Below, piece by piece: positions 21,448-31,902 of a stretch of DNA of 64,000 nucleotides (position 1 is the stretch's first letter; the number at the start of each line of letters is the position of its first letter). This DNA is from Paraconiothyrium sp. Pb-2020. Its lineage: Eukaryota > Ascomycota > Dothideomycetes > Pleosporales > Didymosphaeriaceae. The DNA lies in the NCBI GenBank assembly GCA_022419385.1, contig JAJUBI010000007.1, positions 281,768-345,767 on the forward strand, read 5' to 3'. Below the pieces are notes generated by a model, which was given only the letters and a program-made list of their open reading frames with translations, did no database searches and had not been told where the DNA came from. A program made the position numbers and the translations under genes.

Positions 21448-22404
21448 ATGAAGGACCCTGAAGTTGAAGTCGTTGACACGACGGAACAGATTGTCCGGCT
21501 GATCGACAGTATCGTCGTGCCCAGACCATCTTCTCCAATTCTCTACATCGATCTCGAGGGTGTCAAACTATCCAGACATGGTTCAGTCTCTATTCTTACG
21601 TTGCTGGTTGATCGCGACAACACACAACGGGTCTACCTTGTCGATGTCCATGCACTCAACGCGCTTGCATTCAGCACTGCTGGTACCACAAACAAGACAC
21701 TGAAGCACATACTTGAAGCGCAGCAAATTATCAAAGTCTTCTTCGACGTCCGCAACGACTCTGATGCCTTGTTCGCCCACTATGGTATCGCTCTCAAAGG
21801 CGTTGAGGACGTTCAGGTTATGGAGAGCGCGACAAGAAAAACCATGGCATCTAGACGGCTCTTGAACGGTCTAGCAAGGTGTATTGAGGATAATTTGTCC
21901 TATTTTTCGAATCGCCAGGAACTCGCTCGCTGGAAGTTGACCAAAACAAATGGTGAGCGACTGTTCAAGCCTGAGCTTGGCGGCTCTTATGACGTGTTCA
22001 GCCGGCGCCCAATCCCAAAGGAACTGATTGGGTACTGCGTTGGAGATGTTAGGTACCTTGCAGACCTTCGAAACTTCTTCCTGACCCGGATTCATAACAG
22101 CCGACACCTTGTTGATGAAGAATCTCGAGCGCGGGTCGCAGCGTCACAAAAGCCAGCGTACCAGCCTCATGGCCAGCACAAAGCAATGGCCCCATGGACC
22201 AAGGAACAGAATGCCTTCTTGGACCGAATCAATTCTCCTCAAGGCTCCTGTTCACGACGCAACGGTCTGGACATGGATGATGAATTCGACATTATTGACC
22301 CATTTGACAACGGTGAACCGGACTACGATGACTGGGACGACAGGCCGACTAGCTGCAGAGACATCATCGACGATTGCGATATGCATTACTATTATTCAGA
22401 CTAG
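21448..22404 (+). CDS. 3'-5' exonuclease, DEDDy type (DnaQ-like fold)
   Basis: Single exon, 318 residues. Exo I is ILYIDLEGVKLSRHG with Asp35 and Glu37. Exo II is IIKVFFDVRNDSDAL with Asp100. Exo III is ELIGYCVGDVRYLADL with Tyr196 and Asp200, the YxxxD arrangement of DEDDy nucleases. The catalytic domain spans roughly residues 10-215, followed by an acidic, disordered-looking tail ending in a Tyr cluster. Fungal homologues of this single-domain type resemble Exd1/Egalitarian and WRN-exonuclease-like proteins and act on RNA or DNA ends. The start ATG lies in a good context (GCTATCATGAAG). All four catalytic acids are present, so activity is expected. The substrate is unknown. Confidence 0.85.
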   Translation: MKDPEVEVVDTTEQIVRLIDSIVVPRPSSPILYIDLEGVKLSRHGSVSILTLLVDRDNTQRVYLVDVHALNALAFSTAGTTNKTLKHILEAQQIIKVFFDVRNDSDALFAHYGIALKGVEDVQVMESATRKTMASRRLLNGLARCIEDNLSYFSNRQELARWKLTKTNGERLFKPELGGSYDVFSRRPIPKELIGYCVGDVRYLADLRNFFLTRIHNSRHLVDEESRARVAASQKPAYQPHGQHKAMAPWTKEQNAFLDRINSPQGSCSRRNGLDMDDEFDIIDPFDNGEPDYDDWDDRPTSCRDIIDDCDMHYYYSD

Positions 22405-22601
22405 TCCAGGAATATCATTACGGGCTTGATAGGGGGAAAATCTGCTGACCAATCTTTTGGCGTTGGAATGGCAATCTGAGGATTTAATTCGTTTAGTGCG
22501 TATGGCTCATGCCTCTTTTCTTGGTTTCGTTGGCCGTTCACGCTCCTGCAGGCTTCGTATATTGATGCGAGTAAAGCCTTGCGCAATTGGACGTCTTTAT
22601 C

Positions 22602-23222
22602 TTAATAATTGACTGAGAAGCTCGGATGAGTCGCATGAACAATCTTAATATAATCCCAGATATTTGCTGTTAGTGAATCTAGCTGTGCATCAAGGGTATC
22701 GCCTGCAACCTATCCATAGGTAGTTGTCAACTTAACTTGTTATCTCCACGGAGCAGCTATAGTTACCTTACCCATACACAATAGAACATCTGGCTGCTTA
22801 GCTTCGATAGCCGCAAACACAAGGTTATACAGCTCGCCCCACTTCTCGGATTCAATACTGCCTCTAATGTAATCCAAGAACAGACGTAAGTCGAGTAGGG
22901 ACACGTGTTGTAACAGATCAAGGATCCCAACAGTAGTTAAAGGTTAAACATTCCGCTGTTACGACAGCAGCGCCGCACGACTACGTGTGGTAAGGACGGG
23001 GTTCGTGGAGGAAAATAAGTAGCCCTCCACGAGCGAACGGTCCAGCCAGCGTTTTAGTAACGGAGAACTCGGCATCGGCAATTGTTCCACCTCAGAGACC
23101 TCCAGCAAATGTTGCAAGTTCCTCAAAAGCTCGCTCGAATGGCTAGCGGAACCTGACTCAAGGTAAACTTCGTTCAGGTCGGTGGTCAGTTGCTTGATCT
23201 TAGAGTCGAAGCCGGCTATCAT
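22602..23222 (-). CDS. Hypothetical protein, exon structure unclear or broken
   Basis: A frame from 23222 to 22959 encodes a helical segment (KQLTTDLNEVYLESGSAS, then RNLQHLLEV). A second open frame at about 22940-22767 reads LLDLRLFLDYIRGSIESEKW and KQPDVLLCMGK. It splices in phase (GTAACT...ATAG, 57-base intron) to 22709-22602, which gives VAGDTLDAQLDSL and HATHPSFSVNY and a stop. The last two pieces fit together well. The join between the first and second piece lacks a usable acceptor and crosses stops, so the gene is either frameshifted or has an exon I could not place. The family is not recognised. Confidence 0.4.
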
Positions 23223-23533
23223 TTAAACAAGGAAGGACCATCACAGCGTATTTTTTTTCTCACTGCTAGCCACTCGGGAATCCGGCTGTCACTTATCCAC
23301 GTATTCACTATGATTTTAGTCTATAATTACGTGCCTCGATCGCAGACTTCTTTCAAACTTAGTGCAGCCGCATGCAGACTGGACGCTGCGTGCATCAAGT
23401 GCCGCCATGGTCTCGGTATAGGACCCTGTATGCATTCAGTTATCTCCACTACCCCGCAGAGATAACAAACGCATGGCTACGCGCGCAGCGTAGTTCGTCG
23501 CTTTATACATAGCAAAGAGTGAGAGGAAGTTGT

Positions 23534-23938
23534 ATGGGGTCGACTTCCCAGCGTCGCTCATCGGAGCGGGGGGTGTCGGTAGAGGATATGCGTTCTAGAA
23601 GGTGTCAAGTTCGCTTGAACTTTTCCAAGGCGCTTGACACCAGCGCAGGTTCAGAAGTGATAATTGACCTGCTCGCTTCTTGGGGTGACGGAAACGGAAT
23701 CAAATTCGTGACCCAAAACATGGAAAGGCCCCGCTTTGTCTCTGTGGTACTGTTGCCTGATTCCCGACGCCAGTTGCGGTCCGATTGTCATCCGACAACT
23801 ATAAACAGCTGTAACGCGAAATACGAAGTCCCACCAACACTTGGTACTCCATTTTCTCGATTTCAGAGAAGATTTCAGGATCCATCCACAAACCCATATC
23901 GAAATACAAGGGGATTTTGCTTTAATTATGGTGGTTAG
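23534..23938 (+). CDS. Hypothetical ORF upstream of a zinc-ribbon gene
   Basis: An open frame of 134 codons from the ATG at 23534 to a TAG at 23936-23938. It includes a plausible folded stretch around SEVIIDLLASWGDGNGIKFV and an Arg/Ser-rich start. It ends where the zinc-ribbon frame begins and may be an earlier exon of that gene, but no clean donor-acceptor pair was found. No family is recognised. Confidence 0.3.
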   Translation: MGSTSQRRSSERGVSVEDMRSRRCQVRLNFSKALDTSAGSEVIIDLLASWGDGNGIKFVTQNMERPRFVSVVLLPDSRRQLRSDCHPTTINSCNAKYEVPPTLGTPFSRFQRRFQDPSTNPYRNTRGFCFNYGG

Positions 23939-24366
23939 TGCATCACTATTGCAGCTTATGTGCAGCAGTTCTGAGAAATCTTGAACAGACCATCCCTATA
24001 ACCACATCGAATACTCCTACGTATCCGTCACGATGTCGAAGATGCGATTCCCGTGGCACACTGATGTTCACGAGAAGCAACAATCGAAATGGAAATGCAG
24101 GTCGTCCATATTACAAATGTTTCACCTGCACAAAGTTCCTTTGCTTCGCTGATAGCCGCGGACTCGATCCGAGTAATCCTCTGTGCTCTTGCGGTGTCCC
24201 AAGTCGGCGGCAGATTTCCGGACCGGCGAAGTGTGTTCCACGGGGACTCCATTACGTATGTAGTCAGGGTGGCTGCTCTTTCTATTCTCCGATTTACGGT
24301 GAGCACGGGCAAATCAGTCTTGATGAGGAAATAGCCAGTCTATTCATCCAATTGAGTTTCATTTGA
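23938..24366 (+). CDS. GRF-type zinc-ribbon protein (fungal family)
   Basis: The frame encodes two halves of a zinc module: CRRC followed by NRNGNAGRPYYKCFTCTKFLCF, then PLCSCGVPSR and HYVCSQGGCSFY. The GRPYYKC string with flanking cysteines is the core of GRF-like zinc ribbons. The frame has no ATG at its head (it opens with GTG after a stop), so the true N terminus lies in an upstream exon, possibly the preceding ORF. Family members occur in multiple copies in Pezizomycotina genomes, often near mobile or variable loci. Nucleic-acid binding is a family-level guess. Confidence 0.5.
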   Translation: MHHYCSLCAAVLRNLEQTIPITTSNTPTYPSRCRRCDSRGTLMFTRSNNRNGNAGRPYYKCFTCTKFLCFADSRGLDPSNPLCSCGVPSRRQISGPAKCVPRGLHYVCSQGGCSFYSPIYGEHGQISLDEEIASLFIQLSFI

Positions 24367-24697
24367 TAAGACAGGCGTCCTGGAAGAGCTCAGAGCTCAC
24401 TCGTTCCTTTAGGGACGGCAATCTGTTAAGAGGAAAATATTAAAGCGCATCGGTAGATCAGTTGATAGGGTAAACAAATGTTAACAGCGTATCCTTGCTT
24501 ACTGCATATAAGTCACTGACTGTTGCGCCGAACGTAGTAGCAGTGTCGATAAGCATTAAAGAGTGAGGGACGGTAGTGTCAAAATCGAATTGCTGTAACT
24601 GTGAGTAATGTTCCTTAATAAGGAAGGAAGTGTGGAATGTGCGTATAAAGATGTGGCCTGGTGAGCGACGTAGAACATTTAGTTAGAGCACGTCAGG

Positions 24698-25258
24698 CAG
24701 CAGAGCGAGCTGGCGGCCAAGCTGTTGCAGCTGCGGACGTACAAGGACAACCAAGACGTGTGGCTGAAGCTTCTGCAGGCCGGCCAGAAAGGCAGCCCAG
24801 CGTGATTCTCGGAGCTGACGGAAGACCAGTTCAGCTTTGATCAGGTCATAAGGGTGCTGTGCGACCACGCACTTGTGGAGGCAGATGCAGCGTTTGGGGT
24901 GGGCAGCAGAGATTCGCGGAGCTACGGTATGCACAGCTGCGTGCACGCGCGGGCGATGCATGTGGTGACTGAAGGGAAAGAGAATAGGATGGCCAGGCTT
25001 GCCCTGAGGTGTGTGGGGCTGCATGTGTCTGGTACCACAGAGTTGCAGTCGATCTCTTCGCGGCTCAGGAGGGCAATCTAGGCAATGCAGAAGAGATGTA
25101 CAAGTGGGCGCTGGAAGGAACAGGGCTACATTTGGGCCCGACCACACGTCGACGCCTGGCACATTCAACAACCTGGGCAACCTCCATCAAGACCAGGGGA
25201 GGTTTTATGAGGCAAAGGAGATGTACGAGCGGGCACCGAAAGGATACAGTAAGAGGTG
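24698..25258 (+). pseudogene. NB-ARC/TPR (NLR-type) gene remnant
   Basis: The plus strand reads the end of a fungal NB-ARC winged-helix region: LLQLRTYKDNQDVWLKLLQAG, then SPA, a TGA, and in the same frame FSELTEDQFSFDQVIRVLCDH, LVEADAAFGV, and a MHSCVHARAMHVV segment. The stop sits where the family has Trp (TGG to TGA). The frame then ends with a TAG. Further on are kinesin-light-chain-like TPRs, AEEMYKWALEGTGLHLGP in one frame and HTSTPGTFNNLGNLHQDQ and AKEMYERAPKGY in the next, one base out of register. The nucleotide-binding domain and most repeats are gone. This is a decayed piece of an intracellular receptor gene. Confidence 0.75.
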
Positions 25259-25518
25259 GGATGCATGTATATGCTGACGTATATGAATTACACCGTCGAC
25301 TAAGAATCAGGGCCTAGGGATCAATCTGTGGAATCCAGCAAAGGAGATCTGGAAATTGTTCGTACTTACAAAAGAGGAAAACCGCTTCTGGTCTCTGTCT
25401 TAAGGTACAGTACAGTAATGATGCCGAAGGGGACATTAGCAGGGTCCCATTGTTGCTCTCACTAGACAAAACAATGGACCCAGTTTCTGCCTCTTCTCGT
25501 GGGTTATTGGACTAGCAA

Positions 25519-25909
25519 TTACAGTAGCCCCGCAATTCTTCTAGAAGCAATGGTAAGCTGCGATTGTACGTTAGAGAATCCTCGGTTGCGTTCCATCATT
25601 TCGATTGACTTAGTCTGTAGGGCCTGCTTTGCGACTTCCGACAATTGACCGATGAAACTCTGCAGTCCGACACCGCAGAAGCACCCCAGGTTCACTTGTG
25701 TAGCATTTAATATCGACATTTGACAGATATTGGTCAAGACTGCGATGTTCAGAAAAGTAGCGCGCGTCTCGTTCGTGGAGGCTCTCCTGAGAGCGGTTCC
25801 TAGTGCTTGCAAAATATTCCGAAGAATGCGTATGCTTTCTGACTTAAACGCAATCGCGAGAAGCTCGTCTTCTGGATAGACGCCGCCAAGCCATGTGGCT
25901 AAGCACTGT
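25519..25909 (-). CDS. Hypothetical exon or fragment
   Basis: A minus-strand frame of about 130 codons starts after a CACAG acceptor near 25910. It encodes a helical, well-composed segment (GGVYPEDELLAIAFKSESIR, QALGTALRRAS, NLGCFCGVGLQSFIGQLSEV) and ends at 25519. No first exon was located. It may be the last exon of a gene or a fragment. I do not recognise the family with certainty. Confidence 0.35.
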
Positions 25910-25980
25910 GACTAGTTACCCCGCAGCGCTGTCCTGCGAGACTCCATCTACTGCAATCGAACGCGACGCATCTGCCACCT

Positions 25981-26545
25981 TTGGTTTCGTCGGAAAGCAA
26001 AATGACGATATCTGGGCGTGTTTATCCCTCTGATCTTGTCACATTGTACGAATTTTTGTCCAGATGTCAAGGTATGACAGAGTTGGAAGAGCTGTCCAAA
26101 CTCGTGCAACACACAGTCCGTGACCAGCTTTATAACGGAGATAAATTTACAGTACCGCTTACAATTGTAGTTCATGTTGGATGGACTTCCCGGATACACT
26201 GCGACAAAGGGTCCTGGCACTAGGACTTACTTTCCATTGCCAGATGAATGCACGATTGTACTCCTAAACGGATCCATGCGGCTGGATGACGAGAAGGAGG
26301 ATATTACGGAGAGATATGTTGGACTCCAAGTCAGAGGATCCATTACTTTGACTGCCCTCAGTGACAGCACTGTGATCTGGTTTCCATCCGTTTGCTGCTG
26401 GGACACCTCTAAGTGTTCTTTTGCACAGGACGGTCAATGTCGCAGAAACCCAGGCAAGATAATTCCTCGGGATCCTGAAAACTCAATGCCGAGACGATTT
26501 CGGAAGGTGAAAACCAAGGTGGACGAAAGATGTGTTCCTTCGTAG
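25981..26545 (+). pseudogene. Possible frame-disrupted ORF
   Basis: One frame from 25981 (LVTLYEFLSRCQGMTELEEL, then FTVPLTIVVHVG) stops at 26223. Another frame from about 26174 continues with a comparable composition (YTATKGPGTRTYFPLPDE, CTIVLLNGSMRLDDEKEDI) to 26545. The two overlap at the same DNA, so a one- or two-base shift would unite them. This suggests a frameshifted gene, but no family supports it. An intron explanation was tested and does not restore frame. Confidence 0.25.
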
Positions 26546-27306
26546 AAAATGTAGGCTCTCGAGATGGAAATTAAGCATGTGAGGAGTGTGATGATTAAGG
26601 TAGACAACTAATTCTCACACCGCCTTCGGAATAAAGCATCCCTTCCTCTAAGTCAGCTTTCATATCGAGCGGGACCTTGACTAGGAACCGTTTGCAGGCT
26701 CAGTGCGCACTCGCTCGAGATTGGTGGCTCTCGCAGGCGCCGTGCAAGTTCTCTCGTTTCTCCAACACATGTGAAGCTGCAAGACACACATCTACTGTAT
26801 CCTTATAGCAAGTGTCCGCTATTGACGAGCTACCGCTGTGTTCATGGCACTATGGGCTGAAGAAGCGTCTCAATCCATCGACGTTCGCGGTGACGGTTCA
26901 GGACCCAGCGGTTTGGGGAGACTAAGCTTGGTATTAACGTCGTGCTAGCGATCTCTTATCTATGACTATACCCTGTCCAGCCTGTTTCAGCGAGGTCAAA
27001 GGTACCAATTTCTCGTGATCTCCGTGGTTGGAATCGGCAACTGCGGGGCCCCGAGCATCCGCACGCAGTGCCGATCACCGTCTCAACATAGGTTTACTTT
27101 TACCTTGACTCTATACAACGATTACATTAGTGATTTATAAAATCTCGCATTGCTAAGTTGCTCCACATATTAGTATACGTTCTCCCTTGAGTTGTCTTGC
27201 CACATAAGACGGTTGAACAGGGGACTGAAACATCCATTCGACGCGAAGACACAGTGGGCTACATATACCTTTGAGGGACAGTTCCCTCACATTTTCACTC
27301 CTGATC
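26546..27306. other. Intergenic, no gene seen
   Basis: About 760 bases upstream of the dynamin-like gene, including its promoter. No coding motifs were found. Confidence 0.4.
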
Positions 27307-29619
27307 ATGTCCACCTGCGAAACTATAGACGGCTCTGGCCCCGGAATATTGTCACCTATTATGACGACTGCTTCGTTGGAAGCATTACAAAGCTCCGAGC
27401 AGCGCAAGCTGATGGTTCTAGTGGACCGCCTTCGAAGAACTGGTCTGAACACGTTGATGCAGCTTCCCCAGATTGTAGTCTGCGGCGATCAGTCGTCGGG
27501 TAAAAGCTCCGTTCTGGAGGCGATCACCGAGATTCCTTTCCCGCGAAAGGAAAACCTGTGTACTCGCTTCGCTACAGAGATCAGTCTTCGACGCGACACG
27601 GAGGAGGTCATCTCCTGCAAGATTAACCCGGACGACGGACGCACTGAAGAAGAGATCAGCCGCTTGCGTGGTTTCTCACGAACCATCCAAAATTTCGGTG
27701 CGCTTCCATCGCTTATAGATGAAGCTACAGCAGCGATGGGCCTTGGTCTATCTAAAGCATTTTCGAAAGACGTCCTATGCATAGAAATATGTGGACCGAG
27801 CCGACCGCACCTGTACGAATTTCTCTTTCAAGATTTGTCCCATCTGACTGTGCTGACAGTACGCTTATCGATTTACCGGGGCTCATTCATGCGTCCAACA
27901 GATCGCAATCAGAAGCAGATGTGGAGCTCATCAGATCTCTTGTCAAGGATTACATCTCAAAACAGCGCACCATCGTGCTTGCAGTCGTGTCTGCGAAAAA
28001 TGACTACGCAAATCAGATTATCTTGAAGATGTGTCGCGAATCCGATACCAAGGGCGCTCGAACCTTGGGTATCATCACGAAACCGGATTTTCTTCGACCG
28101 GGATCGGAAAACGAGGCCACATGGCTGGATTTGGCATGCAATAAGGATATTTTCTTCGAGTTGGGATGGCATCTGCTGAAAAACCGCTCAGATGACGAGC
28201 ATACTATCACTTTCGCAGAAAGAAACCTCGAAGAGCAAGCATTTTTCCAGGACGGAAACTACTCGGCTCTTTCCCGGAGCATGGTTGGTGTAGACTCTCT
28301 CCGCAACCGCCTCAGCCACTTGCTATTCAATCACTTACGAAAAGCCTTACCGAATCTCGAAAACGAGTTGAATGTCATGCTCTCAAAGACGCTCAAATCA
28401 CTAGAAATCCTCGGAACATGCCGCGACAGCCTTACTAGTCAACGAATCTTTTTGACGGATCTGGCAACATCAACATCCAGCATTGTTCTAATGGGATGCA
28501 ATGGGATTTACGAAGCTCCATTTTTTGGCAATATCGATGTCAATGGCGCCGTTGATTCCGAACGAAACTTTGTTCGACTGCGCGCCGTAGTGCAGCATTT
28601 GAATCTACGCTTTGCGGAGGCAACGCGGTTGAAAGGCCATACATTTCAAATAGAAAGAGAAGTTGAGCCCAAGGAGATCGGTGCTGATGCTCATGGTGCT
28701 GAGCCTTGGATCACTACGGTGAAGAACACTCCTCGGTCCATCAGCAAGCCTGTGAAGATGAACAAACACCAAGCCAGCAAGTGGGTGAATCATATTCAAG
28801 AGAGGATACGCGGAAGGGAGCTCCCAGGGATTTTCAACCATTCCATCATTGGCTACCTGTTTCAGCAGCAGTCAGTGAAATGGTCATTCCTCGCCCATAA
28901 ACACATCGACGATGTCGCTGGGGCATGTAAGAGGTTTGTTCTTGCGGTCCTCGACAGCGTGGCAGCTCCAGAAATAAAAAAGAAGATTGCTGCATTAACG
29001 ATACTACCTCACCTGAAAACGGCCCGTATGGAAGCTATGGCAGAGTTGGACCGTATTCTCGAAGACAAGGCGCGGCATCCTATTACCTACAATCACTACT
29101 TCACAGACAACATCCAAAAACTCCAGAAAGAGCGGCTCACCAAGCATCTCGTTAATAATACACAGAAGAAAAAAGTCAAGACTGTGCTGGATACATTTGG
29201 TGATATTATCATCGAGAGGGATTACATCGATCCTTTCTACTTCAAATATTCCATAAGCAAAAGCATCGAACAGGATATGAGCAAATTTGCAACGGAGCAA
29301 GCTTTGGATGCACATGACGCATTCTACAAAGTAATTCTTGCTAATTTCTCTGCTCATATTGGCGTCCGCTGATTCAAGATAGGACGAGCGAAAGTACTTT
29401 ATTGATGCAGTAACTAAACAAGCGATCGAACGGCGACTTCTTGCCCCTCTCGTAGACGTCCTGTCTCCAAGGTCGATCGCTGGATATACAGATGAAAAGG
29501 TGCAAGCCATCGCTGCTGAGCCACCTGAAGTGCGACAGCTCAGAGCTCACCTTGAAAATAGAAAGAAGATGTTGGAAGAGGGCGAAAAAGCTTTTCATGT
29601 TGCCATCGGCGGGTTATAG
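27307..29619 (+). CDS. Dynamin-like GTPase (fungal Mx/Drp-like)
   Basis: Three exons, 27307-27812, 27860-29330 and 29383-29619, with introns of 47 and 52 bases, give 737 residues. The GTPase domain has GDQSSGKSS (60-68), PFPRKENLCTRF after it, DLPGL (173-177) and TKPD (242-245). Intron 1 must be removed to place the DLPG motif in frame, and intron 2 to reach the C-terminal effector (GED) helices, which contain YFIDAVTKQAIE and LRAHLENRKKMLEEGE. Middle-domain helices lie between. There is no PH or proline-rich domain, as in Mx-like and Vps1-like members. Fungi carry many such lineage-specific dynamins next to variable genes. A membrane-remodelling or defence role is inference. The 3' end overlaps the region of a gluconolactonase relic on the other strand. 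Confidence 0.88.
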
Positions 29620-29684
29620 GTCGCTGCTTCTCTGGAACGCACAGAATCATGGCGTACCGGTATTGGCTTAATGAACTTCCGCCA

Positions 29685-30014
29685 ACACCTTGTGCGCAGA
29701 AGAAGATCCCATTGTCGTAGTTTATGCCACCGTTTCCGAAAGGGGATGCCTGGAGCATGAATTTCTTCCCGTATCCACGAACCGTCGGATTTTCGGGAGA
29801 GCTTGCTGATGACAATTGATATGTTTTGCTGGCCGTGCGGCACAAATTGATTGCTGGTCACGAAGACGGCGTCGAGGTGGGGCAAGTAAATACAGGCTTC
29901 ATGGAAGATTGGCTGGTCGTCGGCCAGGGCAACGGTCAACCTGTGTGATTCGCCCAGAATTTCGCTGAAAGCCTCTCCGTATATTAGTTTTTTCGAGTTT
30001 TGAACCTTCGCCAT
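29685..30014 (-). pseudogene. SMP-30/gluconolactonase-like gene, N-terminal part only
   Basis: From the ATG at 30014 the minus strand reads a propeller N terminus, including FSEILGESHRLTVALADDQ, FHEACIYLP and DAVFVTSNQFVPHG. Near 29735-29750 one base is gained or lost, and the next frame carries the expected continuation GNGGINYDNGIFFCAQG. Similarity then ends at about 29685, next to the 3' end of the dynamin gene. The C-terminal two thirds are missing, the mirror image of the relic at 13496-14097, which has the same orientation. Confidence 0.75.
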
Positions 30015-30316
30015 GCTGTAATTCAGGTGTTGATAAGTTGGGGAGAGAAGTATTGACTGCACCAAGAGTGTGTGCCCGGATAAGGGAATGTCAAAAAAAG
30101 AACGCTATGGTGACTTAGAGATTTGTGTTATATAATAATCCGAGGTAAGACGCCGTGAAAGCAAGATGGCAATTTACAGACCAAATACTCTCTGATGTTA
30201 TGACCAAGTGTATGCGAGTCATCTCGATGTGGTCTAGCAGCTCGATTAGCTCTGCATCACGTCATAGTACCTCCCCTACACCAAGACGCGCAGGTAGATG
30301 CGATCGTGAATTAACG

Positions 30317-31272
30317 ATGCATACAGCGATAGACTCTCATGGTGACGTGGATGAAGGGCCAACTGAGACCTACGGGCAGGGTGCGCTGCTCCTTCGCATC
30401 GGGTAGGTATGGATATCACCCCCTCTTGATATGGCTCTAATGGTGCCAGCAACGGCGGAGCAGGAGCTCTTGGTCTTGTACGCGCCTTAGCAGAAGACTA
30501 TCTAAATATGCTTCCTTCGCCATTCTCAATAACCTGGACGTGCAATCACTCGCGCAATATACAGCTCGCGCTTCTGCATGACTATGTTGACATCGCGCTG
30601 ACGTATGAGCGAGATCAGGAAGAGCTCGCTGCGAGGGAAGGCTGGTCTGTCACTGCGGGATGTGTTTTCTATGACCATTTTGTACTCGCAGGGCCAGTCG
30701 CGGATCCAGCAGGTATTCGTCGTGCACGGAATCTCAAAGAAGGCATGCAGCGTATTGGAGAAGCGGAATGTCTGTTCCATGCTCGCGCTGACGCTTCGGC
30801 AACAATGTGGAAAGAGCGTGCATTGTGGACGCCGGCTGGAATGCAGCCGTGGGAAGATGAGGAAGCGGCGAAGTGGTACAAGACTACTCTATTGAATCCC
30901 GCTAATGCCTTGAAGAGTGCGGACAAGGCAGGCGCGTATCTCATCACTGATCGCTCAACATTATTGCGGCAGACAGGTCTGCAGAGTATCAGCAGGACAA
31001 CAGTGTTCTTTGAGCCAGAGGGAGATAACGATGTGTTGATGAACAGTTGCTATACATCGTACAAGCACGGTATGGCTGCAGACAGAGCAAAGGCTGTGAA
31101 CGATATCCTGACGTATGCGAGATCGAAAAGAGGCCAGAAAATGGTAAGAAATTTCGGTAGGGCAGAAGTGGGAGTTCCACTGTTTGCAACGCTGGACGAA
31201 CGATTTGCAAGAACAAAATTGAAAGATGGGAGACCTAGAGATGGCAGGTGGATACAAAGCTCAAGACTATGA
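30317..31272 (+). CDS. Periplasmic-binding-fold protein, TupA (tungstate)-like
   Basis: Two exons, 30317-30402 and 30450-31272, with a 47-base intron (GTAGGT...CCAG), encode 302 residues. The join completes LRIGNGGAGALGLVRALAEDYL, the anion-binding first loop. The following SITWTCNHSRNIQLALL and YVDIALTYERDQEELA, AYLITDRSTLL and GDNDVLMNSCYTSY match the PBP-like domain annotated as extracellular tungstate-binding protein in fungi (TupA in bacteria). There is no signal peptide from the chosen start, and no permease or ATPase gene nearby, so a cytosolic oxyanion-binding role is likelier than ABC import. The family is thought to be of bacterial origin. The exact start is uncertain because earlier in-frame ATGs exist at 30155 and 30200. 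Confidence 0.8.
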
Positions 31273-31902
31273 ACGAATGGTATATTGCCCCACCAATCAG
31301 TGCATGGCGAAGATCCCAGGTTCTACACAAGATTGACTGATAGGCAACTCCTAACATCACTGCTGGGGTAGGAGAATGCGAAGTAGCTGGCGTGACCGCA
31401 AAAGACGAGGGAACGAACTAGAGTTGATGGTGACGGGTGTTTGCTTGACGGAATGTCAGTTGTCAGACGAATTGTCAATTTGATCAAGAGCAATCGCTAA
31501 AAGCCCGCGAGATATCGGATTGTCAATTCATCATGTACTCCAAAAAAGGACGCATGTTTGGATCTGTCTCATGTCCAAGAGGCAGTATCACAAGGCAATT
31601 GAAAACAGCGCCGTATATCAAGACATCAAGCATCTGGGGAGGGCTGGTCTGCATGAAGATTGTACATCACTGCTATGCTCCTATGCAGGACATTGTCGTT
31701 CCATTGTCTGCTATGGGTAAGAAGCGTAATACTGGATGAGATCTCCAAAACGACTCAAAAAGTTGATTCGCAGTTTGCCAGAAGGATGATAATGATTGCG
31801 AGCGGAAGAGGGACAGCAACACTTGCACGGTTGCACATTCTCCACACAATACTACAAATCCGGGATTGGGTCTTTTATTTCTCAGATGACGCGCCCTAGT
31901 GA
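31273..31902. other. Convergent spacer, no gene seen
   Basis: About 630 bases between the converging tungstate-binding-like and hemerythrin-domain genes. Only short frames occur. Confidence 0.4.

Noticed and set aside
26069..26173. Intron GTATGA...TTGTAG in the disrupted ORF at 26 kb
   Set aside because: Its length is a multiple of three and its removal does not connect the two frames, so it does not explain the disruption.
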